This document shows positions 46,077-53,762 of a stretch of DNA of 57,686 bases, piece by piece. Every line of letters starts with the position of its first letter. The first letter of the stretch is position 1. The position numbers and the translations under genes are program-made. The notes under the pieces are model-generated. The model had not been told where the DNA came from. It did not search any database and saw only the letters and a program-made list of their open reading frames with translations. Source of the DNA: an uncultured Eubacteriales bacterium (GTDB taxonomy: Bacteria > Bacillota > Clostridia > Oscillospirales > CAG-382); the NCBI GenBank assembly GCA_934444645.1, contig CAKSCV010000018.1, positions 1-57,686 on the forward strand, in the 5' to 3' direction.

Positions 46077-47435
46077 ATGATTCAAAACGAGTATCCCGAA
46101 AAGCTGTTGGAGCTTTCCGAAATCTGCAAGGAAAACTACCAAATCCCCGCCAAGGTGTTTGCCAATGCCAATGTCAAGCGCGGCTTGCGCAACGCCGACG
46201 GTTCGGGTGTTGTGGCAGGCGCGACCAATCTCGGTCTTGTACACGGCTATGTGCTGTACGAGGGCGAAAAGCGTCCCGATGAGGGCAAATTATACTATCG
46301 CGGCTACGACGTGGAACAGCTCATTGACGGCTATGTCAAGGAAAACCGCTACGGCTTTGAAGAATGTGCGTTTATCCTCTTGTTCGGCTCGCTGCCGACC
46401 AAGGAACAGTTAGAGGCCTTTCGGACACTCAATGCCGAATATGCCACCCTGCCGGTCAACTTTACGGAAGACGTGATCATGCGCGCTCCCTCTCCCGACA
46501 TCATGAATAAGATCCAAGCCGGTATTACGTCGTTGTATTCCTATGACCCGGAACCGGAAAACATGTCGCTTGAGAATCAGCTCAAACAGAGCATCCAGCT
46601 GCTCTCCCGGCTTCCCATCATCGCCGCGCACGCCTATTCGGTCAAACGCCATGTGTTTGACCAGGACAGCCTTCTTTTGCACCGTCCGCAGCCGGGTCTT
46701 GCCTGTGCGCAGAACTTCATGCGGATTTTGGGCAACGACGTTTCCTTCGACGAACGTGAAGCAAGACTGCTTGACCTGTGTCTTGTGCTTCATGCCGAGC
46801 ATGGCGGCGGTAACAACTCGACCTTTGCCTGCCGTGTGCTTTCTTCGGCAGGAACGGATATCTATTCCGCCATTTCCGCGGCGGTCGGCTCGCTCAAAGG
46901 ACCCAAGCACGGCGGAGCGAACATCAAGGTCGACCAGATGTTTGAGGACATCAAAGCGAACGTGCGCGATTGGAAGGATGACGAAGAAGTCAGCGCCTAC
47001 CTTGCCAAGATCTTACGCGGCGAAGCCGGCGACGGCAGCGGCCTTATCTACGGCATGGGTCACGCGATCTACACCATCAGCGATCCGCGTGCCGTAACGC
47101 TCAAAAAGTATGCACGCGAGCTTGCCGAAGAAAAAGGCTTTATGGATGAGTTTGAGCTGATGCAGAAAATCGAGAACCGCACGCCGGACGTGTTCTATCA
47201 GGTGACCGGAAACGAAAAATATATGTGCGCCAACGTGGATATGTATTCGGGACTTGTGTACCGGATGCTCGGTATTCCGAAGGAGCTGTATACGCCGCTC
47301 TTTGCAACGGCGCGTGTGGCCGGCTGGTGCGCCCACCGCATCGAGGAGATCCTCACCGGCGGCCGTATCATCCGCCCGGCTTATAAGACCAATTATGTCA
47401 TTCACAAGTATGTGCCGATGAGTGAGAGAAATTAG
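46077..47435 (+). CDS. Citrate synthase
   Basis: It condenses oxaloacetate with acetyl-CoA to citrate. The 452-residue protein has the active-site histidines in HAEHGGGNNS (about residue 240) and GMGHAIYTISDPR (about 326), the catalytic aspartate region NVDMYSGLVYRMLG, and FATARVAGWCAHRIEE. The N-terminal extension of about 60 residues before YRGYD is typical of the longer Firmicute form. An AAAGGACAGG site precedes the ATG. No aconitase or isocitrate dehydrogenase lies next to it. In an anaerobe it probably serves 2-oxoglutarate and glutamate synthesis. A 2-methylcitrate synthase role is possible but has no local support. Confidence 0.93.
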   Translation: MIQNEYPEKLLELSEICKENYQIPAKVFANANVKRGLRNADGSGVVAGATNLGLVHGYVLYEGEKRPDEGKLYYRGYDVEQLIDGYVKENRYGFEECAFILLFGSLPTKEQLEAFRTLNAEYATLPVNFTEDVIMRAPSPDIMNKIQAGITSLYSYDPEPENMSLENQLKQSIQLLSRLPIIAAHAYSVKRHVFDQDSLLLHRPQPGLACAQNFMRILGNDVSFDEREARLLDLCLVLHAEHGGGNNSTFACRVLSSAGTDIYSAISAAVGSLKGPKHGGANIKVDQMFEDIKANVRDWKDDEEVSAYLAKILRGEAGDGSGLIYGMGHAIYTISDPRAVTLKKYARELAEEKGFMDEFELMQKIENRTPDVFYQVTGNEKYMCANVDMYSGLVYRMLGIPKELYTPLFATARVAGWCAHRIEEILTGGRIIRPAYKTNYVIHKYVPMSERN

Positions 47436-47443
47436 ACCGGAAG

Positions 47444-47477
47444 CGTGCCGTAAAATTTGCTTTTGCGGCACGATTTT
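47444..47477 (+). terminator. Terminator of the citrate synthase gene
   Basis: CGTGCCGTAAAA pairs with TTTTGCGGCACG (47444-47455 with 47461-47472), followed by ATTTT. Confidence 0.82.
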
Positions 47478-47539
47478 CCGACGGAAATATCCGAAAATTG
47501 CACCGATACCGTAAAAACCTTTATTTGTTCATAAATATC

Positions 47540-47548
47540 TGTTATACT
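47540..47548 (+). promoter_or_regulatory. Extended -10 promoter of the hydrogenase-maturation operon
   Basis: TGTTATACT (-10 TATACT at 47543-47548) lacks a clear -35. The predicted start near 47554 coincides with the first base-paired element of the leader. Confidence 0.65.
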
Positions 47549-47552
47549 GATA

Positions 47553-47770
47553 GTGCCGTCAGGTGCGAACAGCGTTTCCGCTCTTTTCGCCGAACGGCCA
47601 ATACAAACTGTCTCGACCTTGTACCAAAGTTTTTCTGCGGTATCAGCCCGAACGGAAATAAGCGAAGATGTTTGACCGGTTTTTGCCGGTTTTGTGTGCG
47701 CACCGTTTTTTGGCGCGTCGACACGTATGTCTTATCCAAGCTTTGCCGTTTCGGCAGAGCTTTTTCTTTT
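47553..47770 (+). promoter_or_regulatory. Structured leader RNA, candidate attenuator of hyd genes
   Basis: This stretch of about 215 nt between an extended -10 promoter and the operon has no gene. Its ends can pair: GTGCC (47553-47557) with GGCGC (47712-47716), and GGTGCG (47562-47567) with CGCACC (47699-47704). Inside, TTTCCG (47575-47580) can pair with CGGAAA (about 47653-47658). A terminator follows, then 30 nt to the ribosome site, with no second promoter seen. This is the layout of a riboswitch or attenuator, but it matches no class I know. A free-standing small RNA, for example 6S-like, is the alternative. Confidence 0.5.
47738..47770 (+). terminator. Intrinsic terminator within the hyd leader
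   Basis: AAGCTTTGCCG (47738-47748) pairs with CGGCAGAGCTT (47752-47762, one G-U pair), followed by TTTCTTTTT. It would end transcription just before the regulator gene unless something prevents it. Confidence 0.82.
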
Positions 47771-47812
47771 TCCCGTTTTTCCTAAAAGTTGTTTTTTGAA
47801 AGGAAGGTATTT

Positions 47813-48073
47813 ATGGAAAACCAAACCGAAAACACCCGTGTGGCGGTCATTTCGATCCTTCTTGAATCGAGCGATGCCGCCGAAAAGGTCAATGCGCTGT
47901 TACACGAATACGGCGCATACATCATCGGACGCATGGGACTGCCGTACCCGAAAAAGCACGTCCACATCATCAGCGTGGCACTCGACGCGCCGCAGGACGA
48001 AATCAACGCGCTTTCCGGCAAACTCGGGCGCCTCACAGGCGTTTCCGCCAAGACCGCCTATCAGGCTCTTTAA
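47813..48073 (+). CDS. TM1266-type ACT-like regulator of iron-only hydrogenase
   Basis: The 86-residue single-domain protein has the ACT-like fold of the TM1266 family (RVAVISILLES, YIIGRMGLPYPKKHVHIISV, ISVALDAPQDEINALSGKLG). Members are routinely found beside [FeFe]-hydrogenase maturation genes and are presumed regulators of that system. The ATG at 47813 has AAAGGAAGG before it. hydG starts 21 bp downstream, so regulator, hydG and hydF form one operon, which makes the family assignment firm despite the small size. Confidence 0.9.
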   Translation: MENQTENTRVAVISILLESSDAAEKVNALLHEYGAYIIGRMGLPYPKKHVHIISVALDAPQDEINALSGKLGRLTGVSAKTAYQAL

Positions 48074-48094
48074 GAGCAGACGAAAGGAATCATC

Positions 48095-49513
48095 ATGTAT
48101 AATAAGCTGTCGCCTCATGCCGAGGAATTCATTAGTCACGAGGAAATATTAGAGTCGCTCGATTATGCCGAGCAAAACAAGGATAACTACGCGTTAATCG
48201 ATGCCCTCATCGAAAAAGCAGCTCTTCGCAAGGGACTTTCCCACCGCGAAGCTTCGGTGCTCCTTGCCTGTACCGAGCCGACCAGAGTCAAAAAAATGTA
48301 TGCCCTTGCCGAGCAGATCAAAAAAGACTTTTACGGCAACCGCATTGTCATGTTCGCGCCGCTGTATCTGTCCAATTATTGCGTCAACGGCTGCGTTTAT
48401 TGTCCGTATCACTACAAAAACAAGCATATCGCGCGCAAGAAGCTGACCGGGGAAGATATCGTGCGCGAGGTGACCGCCTTGCAGGATATGGGACACAAGC
48501 GTCTTGCCATCGAAGCCGGCGAAGACCCGGTCAATAACCCCATCGAATACATTCTCGAATGTATCAACACCATTTATTCCATCAAGCATAAAAACGGCGC
48601 GATCCGCCGCGTCAACGTCAACATCGCCGCAACCACCGTGGAAAACTACCGAAAGCTCAAAGAAGCCGGTATCGGCACGTATATTTTGTTCCAAGAGACC
48701 TATCACAAGGAAAGCTATGAAAAGCTGCACCCGACCGGTCCCAAACACAATTACGACTATCACACCGAAGCCATGGACCGCGCCATGGAGGGCGGCATCG
48801 ACGACGTGGGATTGGGCGTTCTGTTCGGTCTTGAACTGTATAAATATGAATTCTGCGGACTTCTCATGCACGCCGAGCATCTTGAAGCCTATAAGGGCGT
48901 CGGCCCGCATACCATCAGCGTGCCGCGTATCAAGCACGCCGACGATATCGACCCGGACGCGTTCGACAACGGTATTGACGATGAAACCTTTGCCAAAATC
49001 TGCGCACTCATCCGCATTTCCGTGCCGTATACCGGCATGATCATCTCGACGCGCGAGAGCAAGGCTGTACGCGAGAAGGTCATTCGGCTCGGCGTTTCGC
49101 AGATCAGCGGCGCGTCGCGCACGTCGGTGGGCGGATATTATGAACCCGAACCGGAGGACGAGAACTCCGCGCAGTTTGATGTCAGTGATAACCGGACGCT
49201 GGACGAAGTGGTGCGCTGGCTGATGGAAATGGGTTATATCCCGTCGTTCTGCACGGCGTGCTACCGAGAGGGACGTACCGGCGACCGGTTTATGTCGCTT
49301 CTCAAGGCCGGACAGATTCAAAACTGCTGTCTGCCCAATGCCCTCATGACCTTAAAAGAGTATTTGGAGGATTACGCCACCGAACCGACCAAGGTTTTAG
49401 GCGAAAAAATGTTAAAGAGCGAGCTTGAAAACATTCCCAATCCCAAGGTCAAAAAGCTTGCGGCCGCATACATCGAAAACATCCATAACGGCAAGCGCGA
49501 TTTCCGCTTTTGA
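48095..49513 (+). CDS. hydG: [FeFe]-hydrogenase maturase HydG (radical SAM)
   Basis: HydG splits tyrosine to give the CO and CN- ligands of the hydrogenase H-cluster. The 472-residue enzyme has the radical-SAM cluster motif CX3CX2C in NYCVNGCVYCPYH (about residue 102). The second, HydG-specific cluster motif CX2CX22C is at the C-terminus (FCTACYREG ... QIQNCC). Both are complete, so the enzyme should be active. An AAAGGAATC site precedes the ATG. It is followed 39 bp later by hydF. The third maturase, hydE, is not in the window. Confidence 0.97.
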   Translation: MYNKLSPHAEEFISHEEILESLDYAEQNKDNYALIDALIEKAALRKGLSHREASVLLACTEPTRVKKMYALAEQIKKDFYGNRIVMFAPLYLSNYCVNGCVYCPYHYKNKHIARKKLTGEDIVREVTALQDMGHKRLAIEAGEDPVNNPIEYILECINTIYSIKHKNGAIRRVNVNIAATTVENYRKLKEAGIGTYILFQETYHKESYEKLHPTGPKHNYDYHTEAMDRAMEGGIDDVGLGVLFGLELYKYEFCGLLMHAEHLEAYKGVGPHTISVPRIKHADDIDPDAFDNGIDDETFAKICALIRISVPYTGMIISTRESKAVREKVIRLGVSQISGASRTSVGGYYEPEPEDENSAQFDVSDNRTLDEVVRWLMEMGYIPSFCTACYREGRTGDRFMSLLKAGQIQNCCLPNALMTLKEYLEDYATEPTKVLGEKMLKSELENIPNPKVKKLAAAYIENIHNGKRDFRF

Positions 49514-49552
49514 CCGTTATTGCCGACCATTCCCGAACAAGGAGGAATCCTC

Positions 49553-50722
49553 ATGCAAAACACACCGGCTTCCGAACGAACCTTTATTTCGTTTTTCGGC
49601 GCGGTCAATGCCGGAAAATCCAGCGTTGTCAACCGCGTGACCGGGCAGACACTGTCGATTGTGTCGGATACGCCCGGCACGACCACCGATCCGGTCATCA
49701 AATCCATGGAGCTCTTGCCGATCGGGCCGGTCGCCATCTGCGATACAGCCGGTCTTGACGACAACACCGTGCTTGGCGAAGCACGCGCCGAAAAGACCTA
49801 TGAGATCTTGCGCAAGACCGATATTGCCGTGCTTGTCGTAGACAGTACGGCCGGACTTTCGGCAAGCGACGCGGCGCTCATCGAAACCTTCCGCGAAAAA
49901 AAGCTGCCGTATCTTGTCTGCTACAACAAGAGCGACCTTGCATCGGTCACGCCGAAGGGCGACAACGAGCTTGCAGTCTGTGCGCTGACCGGCGAGGGCA
50001 TCGAAACGCTCAAGAACCGGTTAGCCGCCTTTGCCGTGAAAAACGAACGCACCATTGTCGCCGATCTGTTTGCGGCAGGCGATATTGTGATTCTGGTCAC
50101 ACCCATCGATGAGGCGGCGCCCAAGGGACGGCTGATTCTGCCGGAGCAGTTAGTGCTTCGCGAGCTGCTCGACATTCATGCACTGCCGGTTGTGGTGCAG
50201 GAGACCGAGCTTGCCGCAGCACTCTCTTCGCTGAAAACGCCGCCCAAGGCCGTCATCACCGACAGTCAGGTGTTCGGCTTTGTCAAAAGCATTGTGCCGG
50301 AAAACGTGCTTCTCACGTCATTTTCCATTCTCATGCAGCGGTATAAGGGCGTGCTTGATACGGCACTTCGCGGCGCGGATGCGCTCGACACGCTGTCCGA
50401 CGGCGATACGATTCTCATCTGCGAGGGCTGTACGCACCACCGCCAGTGCGGCGACATCGGCACCGTCAAGCTTCCGGCATGGATTCGGAAATACACCGGC
50501 AAGGAACTCACCTTCGAATTCACCTCCGGCGGCACGTTTCCGACGGATCTTTCGCCGTATGCGCTGGTGCTTCATTGCGGCGGCTGTATGTTAAACGAAA
50601 AGGAAATGCGCTTTCGCGAAAGCGAAGCTGAAAGCAAACATATTCCGTTCGGAAACTATGGGCTTGTCATTGCCAAAATGAACGGCATTCTGGAGCGCAG
50701 TCTTGAAATTTTGAAAAAATAG
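49553..50722 (+). CDS. hydF: [FeFe]-hydrogenase maturation GTPase HydF
   Basis: HydF is the scaffold on which the H-cluster subcluster is assembled. The 389-residue protein has the GTPase motifs GAVNAGKSSV (residues 16-25), PGTTTDP, DTAG and NKSD in the N-terminal domain, a dimerisation domain, and a C-terminal cluster-binding domain. The last carries CEGCTHHRQCG (about residue 290) and HCGGC (about 343), matching the CxHx(44-53)HCxxC pattern. The ATG at 49553 has AAGGAGGAA upstream and is preferred over an in-frame one at 49520. It ends the operon. Confidence 0.96.
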   Translation: MQNTPASERTFISFFGAVNAGKSSVVNRVTGQTLSIVSDTPGTTTDPVIKSMELLPIGPVAICDTAGLDDNTVLGEARAEKTYEILRKTDIAVLVVDSTAGLSASDAALIETFREKKLPYLVCYNKSDLASVTPKGDNELAVCALTGEGIETLKNRLAAFAVKNERTIVADLFAAGDIVILVTPIDEAAPKGRLILPEQLVLRELLDIHALPVVVQETELAAALSSLKTPPKAVITDSQVFGFVKSIVPENVLLTSFSILMQRYKGVLDTALRGADALDTLSDGDTILICEGCTHHRQCGDIGTVKLPAWIRKYTGKELTFEFTSGGTFPTDLSPYALVLHCGGCMLNEKEMRFRESEAESKHIPFGNYGLVIAKMNGILERSLEILKK

Positions 50723-50761
50723 CGAAAAAGCGCGAAAACGGTAGAATTATTCACACTTTTT

Positions 50762-50770
50762 TGTTATACT
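50762..50770 (+). promoter_or_regulatory. Extended -10 promoter of thiT
   Basis: TGTTATACT (-10 at 50765-50770) is the same extended -10 sequence as upstream of the hyd leader. It lies about 18 bp before the TPP riboswitch. Confidence 0.65.
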
Positions 50771-50787
50771 GTATCACGAACCGCATA

Positions 50788-50879
50788 GATATCAGGGGTG
50801 CTGTTTTAACGGCTGAGACGGAAAACCTTTTCCGAACCCTTCAAACCTGAACGGATAATACCGGCGTAGGGAGATAGCT
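50788..50879 (+). promoter_or_regulatory. TPP riboswitch (THI element)
   Basis: The conserved segments appear in order: CAGGGGTGCT, GGCTGAGAC, ACCCTTCAAACCTGAACGG, ATAATACCGGCGTAGGGA. It binds thiamine pyrophosphate and here must switch off transcription of the thiamine transporter gene through the terminator at 50896. Confidence 0.96.
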
Positions 50880-50895
50880 TTCATCACGAAAAAGC

Positions 50896-50932
50896 ATACC
50901 GCACCGATATTGTGTGCGGTATTTTATTTTTT
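50896..50932 (+). terminator. Expression-platform terminator of the TPP riboswitch
   Basis: ATACCGCAC (50896-50904) pairs with GTGCGGTAT (50914-50922), followed by a T-rich run, directly before the thiT ribosome site. Confidence 0.9.
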
Positions 50933-50947
50933 TCGGAGGGCTTTTCC

Positions 50948-51526
50948 ATGGAAAAGACAAAAACCAAAGTGCTTGCCGAGTGCGGCATTCTCATCGCCCT
51001 TGCGGCGGTGCTTAGCCTTATCAAAGTGTTCAAGCTCCCGTGGGGCGGCAGTATCACGCTTCTCAGTATGCTTCCCATCTGCCTCATCTCGATCCGCCAC
51101 GGCGTGAAAACCGGTCTGTTTTCGTCGTTTGTGTATGCAGTGATCCAGCTGTTGTTCGGCATTCTGTTTGACGGCGTTCTCGGCTGGGGACTCACGGCAG
51201 GCGCACTGATTTCCTGCATTCTTCTCGATTATATCGTCGCGTTTACCGTTCTCGGCCTTGCCGGAATGTTTGCCGATAAGGGCATGAACGGCATTATCGG
51301 CGGAACGGCTCTTGCCACCTTTTTGCGCTTTGTTTCGCACGTGTTCAGCGGCGTGTTCGTCTTTGCTTCGGCCGGAAAGCTTTGGGAGGGCTTTGAAACC
51401 TCCAACACTTGGCTGTACAGTATTGTGTACAACAGCTGCTATATGCTTCCCGAGCTGATCTTCACCTGCATCGGTGCCGCCGTTGTGTACCAAGCCGTAT
51501 TCAAGGCCGCCAAAATGAAGCTTTAA
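50948..51526 (+). CDS. thiT: Thiamine ECF-transporter substrate subunit
   Basis: ThiT binds thiamine in the membrane and hands it to the shared ECF energising module, which is encoded elsewhere. The 192-residue protein has six hydrophobic segments and the family's ECGILIALAAVLSLIKVF start, GWGLTAGALISCILLDYIVA and a tryptophan-containing loop. The ATG at 50948 has CGGAGGG before it. The TPP riboswitch directly upstream confirms the vitamin. It is a single-gene unit ending at the 51554 terminator. Confidence 0.95.
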   Translation: MEKTKTKVLAECGILIALAAVLSLIKVFKLPWGGSITLLSMLPICLISIRHGVKTGLFSSFVYAVIQLLFGILFDGVLGWGLTAGALISCILLDYIVAFTVLGLAGMFADKGMNGIIGGTALATFLRFVSHVFSGVFVFASAGKLWEGFETSNTWLYSIVYNSCYMLPELIFTCIGAAVVYQAVFKAAKMKL

Positions 51527-51553
51527 TTTGCTGTTTTTCCCCCTTCTTTTTTT

Positions 51554-51585
51554 CCGCCGCGTCCGTCTAACGCGGCGGTTTTTTT
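51554..51585 (+). terminator. Terminator of thiT
   Basis: CCGCCGCG (51554-51561) pairs with CGCGGCGG (51571-51578), followed by seven T. Confidence 0.92.
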
Positions 51586-51616
51586 ACACATTTCGACATT
51601 TTCCGTAAAAATACGG

Positions 51617-51625
51617 TGCTATACT
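51617..51625 (+). promoter_or_regulatory. Extended -10 promoter of the DUF4886 gene
   Basis: TGCTATACT (-10 TATACT at 51620-51625), 38 bp before the ATG. No convincing -35 is present. Confidence 0.6.
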
Positions 51626-51662
51626 GAAAAAAACAAAAAACGATGACAAAAGGAGTGTTCGC

Positions 51663-52391
51663 ATGAAAATTCTCGCCATCGGCAACAGCTTTTCCGAGGA
51701 TGCCTGCCGCTACATCCATAAAATCGCCGCCGCGGACGGCCAGACTGTCAAAACCGTTAACCTCTATATCGGCGGCTGTCCGCTCCAAACGCATTATTAT
51801 AATATTTTGGAAAACAACGCCGCCTACGATTTTCAGTTCAACGGCGAAAGCACACGCTTAAAGGTCAACATCAAGCAGGTTTTGATGAGCGACGATTGGG
51901 ACGCGGTCACCTTTCAACAGGTCAGTCAGGCCGCACCGCATTTTGAAACCTATGAGCCGTATTTGTCCGCACTTGCTGACTATGTCCGCACGTATCTGCC
52001 GCACACGAATTTCTATATGCACCAAACGTGGGCGTATGAGGCCGGTTCGGAACGCCTGAAAAACGCCGGCTTCGATACGCCGCAGAAAATGCTCGAACAT
52101 ATCCGAGCCGCCTATCAGGCAGCTGCCGATCGCATCGGCGCGAGCGGCATCATTCCGAGCGGCGACGCCATGTTCAAGGCCTTGGAAAACGGCATGGAAA
52201 CCGTCCACCGCGACACGTTTCATGCGTCGCTCGGCTTCGGGCGGTATCTGCTCGGCCTTGTGTGGTACGGCTTCTTTACCGGAAGAAGCGTGAAGCATAT
52301 CCCGTTTGACGCGTTCGACGTGCCGGTTTCGGACAAAGAACGGGAAATTGCCGCATGCACGGCTGCCGAGGTTCTCGGGCAAAGCCTGTGA
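51663..52391 (+). CDS. DUF4886-type SGNH hydrolase
   Basis: The 242-residue cytoplasmic protein (no signal peptide) has the SGNH/GDSL-type first block ILAIGNSFSEDACRYIH with the presumed nucleophile serine, and a C-terminal DTFHASLGFGRYLLG that would supply Asp and His. The family is assigned as DUF4886; members are presumed carbohydrate esterases. An AAAGGAG site precedes the ATG. The secreted alpha/beta hydrolase gene starts 35 bp downstream on the same strand, so the two may be co-transcribed. Confidence 0.85.
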   Translation: MKILAIGNSFSEDACRYIHKIAAADGQTVKTVNLYIGGCPLQTHYYNILENNAAYDFQFNGESTRLKVNIKQVLMSDDWDAVTFQQVSQAAPHFETYEPYLSALADYVRTYLPHTNFYMHQTWAYEAGSERLKNAGFDTPQKMLEHIRAAYQAAADRIGASGIIPSGDAMFKALENGMETVHRDTFHASLGFGRYLLGLVWYGFFTGRSVKHIPFDAFDVPVSDKEREIAACTAAEVLGQSL

Positions 52392-52426
52392 CAAAAATAA
52401 AATATAAATCGATAAGGAGAATGAAT

Positions 52427-53455
52427 ATGGCTTTTCAAAAACGGTATGCTGTCACTTTCTTGTGTGTTTTGCTTTTGACGGCTTTCTTGACATTTTCGGC
52501 CTATGCCGACCAAACGGAATCTGCCGCAAGCTTTGCTTCGCACAGCCTTGCCTTATCCGAAACGGAAAACATAAATTATTGGCTTTTCACACCGAAAAAC
52601 GCGACCGCCGAGATGCCGCTTATCGTGTATCTGCACGGCGGCAGCGGCAGAGGAGACGATATCGGCAAATTGACGGACAACGGCTTTTGTATGTGGGTCT
52701 CCGAGGGAAAATTCGACGATGTCCCGGCGTATATTGTTTTTCCGCAGCTGGCAAGCAAATACAAAGCCGGGTGGAGTGCCAACCAAACCGGCGTACAAAA
52801 GCTCATCGAAAGCCTAGTAAAGCTTTATAAGATCGATACCGACCGTATCAGCCTTGTGGGACACAGCATGGGCGGCACGGGAACGCTTGCTGTTGCTTCG
52901 GCGTTTCCGCGGCTGTTCTCCTGCATCATGCCCATGAGCGGCACGTGTGAGGTGACCGACAAGACGGTGAGCGCACTGGCGGCTTTGCCGATCCGGGCGT
53001 TTATCGGCTCGGCCGATACCATCGTCAAGCCGGAAAACTCCCTGCAGATTTTGGATGCCGTCAAAGCCGCCGGCGGTGAAGTGGAAGTGAACGTGTTTGA
53101 GGGCGCGGATCATTTTTCCGTGCCGGAGCTTGCCTTTTTGGATGAGAAACTGGACGTGGTCGGCTGGCTTCTCCGCCACAAAAAGCAAACAGCGGTTACC
53201 GCTTACGACGCCGACAGTCGCACACTTACCGTGCGCTCACAGATCCCGGGTACGTATACGTTTCTGTTCGCCTCGTATGCGGAAAACGGTGCCTTGCTCG
53301 ATGTGAAAATCTATGAGCAGACCCTTGCTTTCGGCCTGGAGCGCATAACGCTGCCGGAGGGAACGGAGCTGCTTCAAAAAGGTGGAAGAATCTTTTTGTG
53401 GCGAAGCCTTGCCGCCCTGCTTCCGGCTTGTCCGGCATTTGCCGTTGAAAACTGA
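52427..53455 (+). CDS. Secreted alpha/beta hydrolase
   Basis: The 342-residue protein has a signal peptide (residues 1-24, ending SAYA). The alpha/beta-hydrolase domain shows an oxyanion-hole stretch YLHGGSGRGDD, the nucleophile motif GHSMGGTG (about residue 143), a likely catalytic Asp in GSADTIV and His in GADHFSV (about 225). This resembles PHB-depolymerase/feruloyl-esterase-type enzymes. About 80 C-terminal residues form an extra beta-rich region. The ATG at 52427 is chosen because AAGGAGA lies 7 bp away. The substrate is unknown; an ester of plant or host glycan is plausible. Confidence 0.87.
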   Translation: MAFQKRYAVTFLCVLLLTAFLTFSAYADQTESAASFASHSLALSETENINYWLFTPKNATAEMPLIVYLHGGSGRGDDIGKLTDNGFCMWVSEGKFDDVPAYIVFPQLASKYKAGWSANQTGVQKLIESLVKLYKIDTDRISLVGHSMGGTGTLAVASAFPRLFSCIMPMSGTCEVTDKTVSALAALPIRAFIGSADTIVKPENSLQILDAVKAAGGEVEVNVFEGADHFSVPELAFLDEKLDVVGWLLRHKKQTAVTAYDADSRTLTVRSQIPGTYTFLFASYAENGALLDVKIYEQTLAFGLERITLPEGTELLQKGGRIFLWRSLAALLPACPAFAVEN

Positions 53456-53649
53456 CCGAATAACGATATACCTGCAAAAAAAACAAACGGAACTCTTTGT
53501 GTTTTCCGTCTGTTTTTTTGTTTTGCCTCCGGCTGAACGGTATGAAAGCCGTGCCTTGCGGCATAAGATGGTAGCGGCAATGACGGCTTCCCAAAATAGT
53601 TGTGTATATTGCACAAAAAGCACAGAAAAATCCTGTTTATTTTTGCATA

Positions 53650-53678
53650 TTGCAAATAAATGTGAAGTCGTTTATAAT
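53650..53678 (+). promoter_or_regulatory. Promoter of the EF-G-like gene
   Basis: TTGCAA (53650-53655), a 17-bp spacer and TATAAT (53673-53678), 84 bp before the ATG. Confidence 0.82.
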
Positions 53679-53762
53679 AGTTATTGAAATATCATCCGTT
53701 TTGAGAACCTGCAAGGTGTCTCGGACGGAGATACTCGATGATCAATGAAAGGGGCAGTATCA

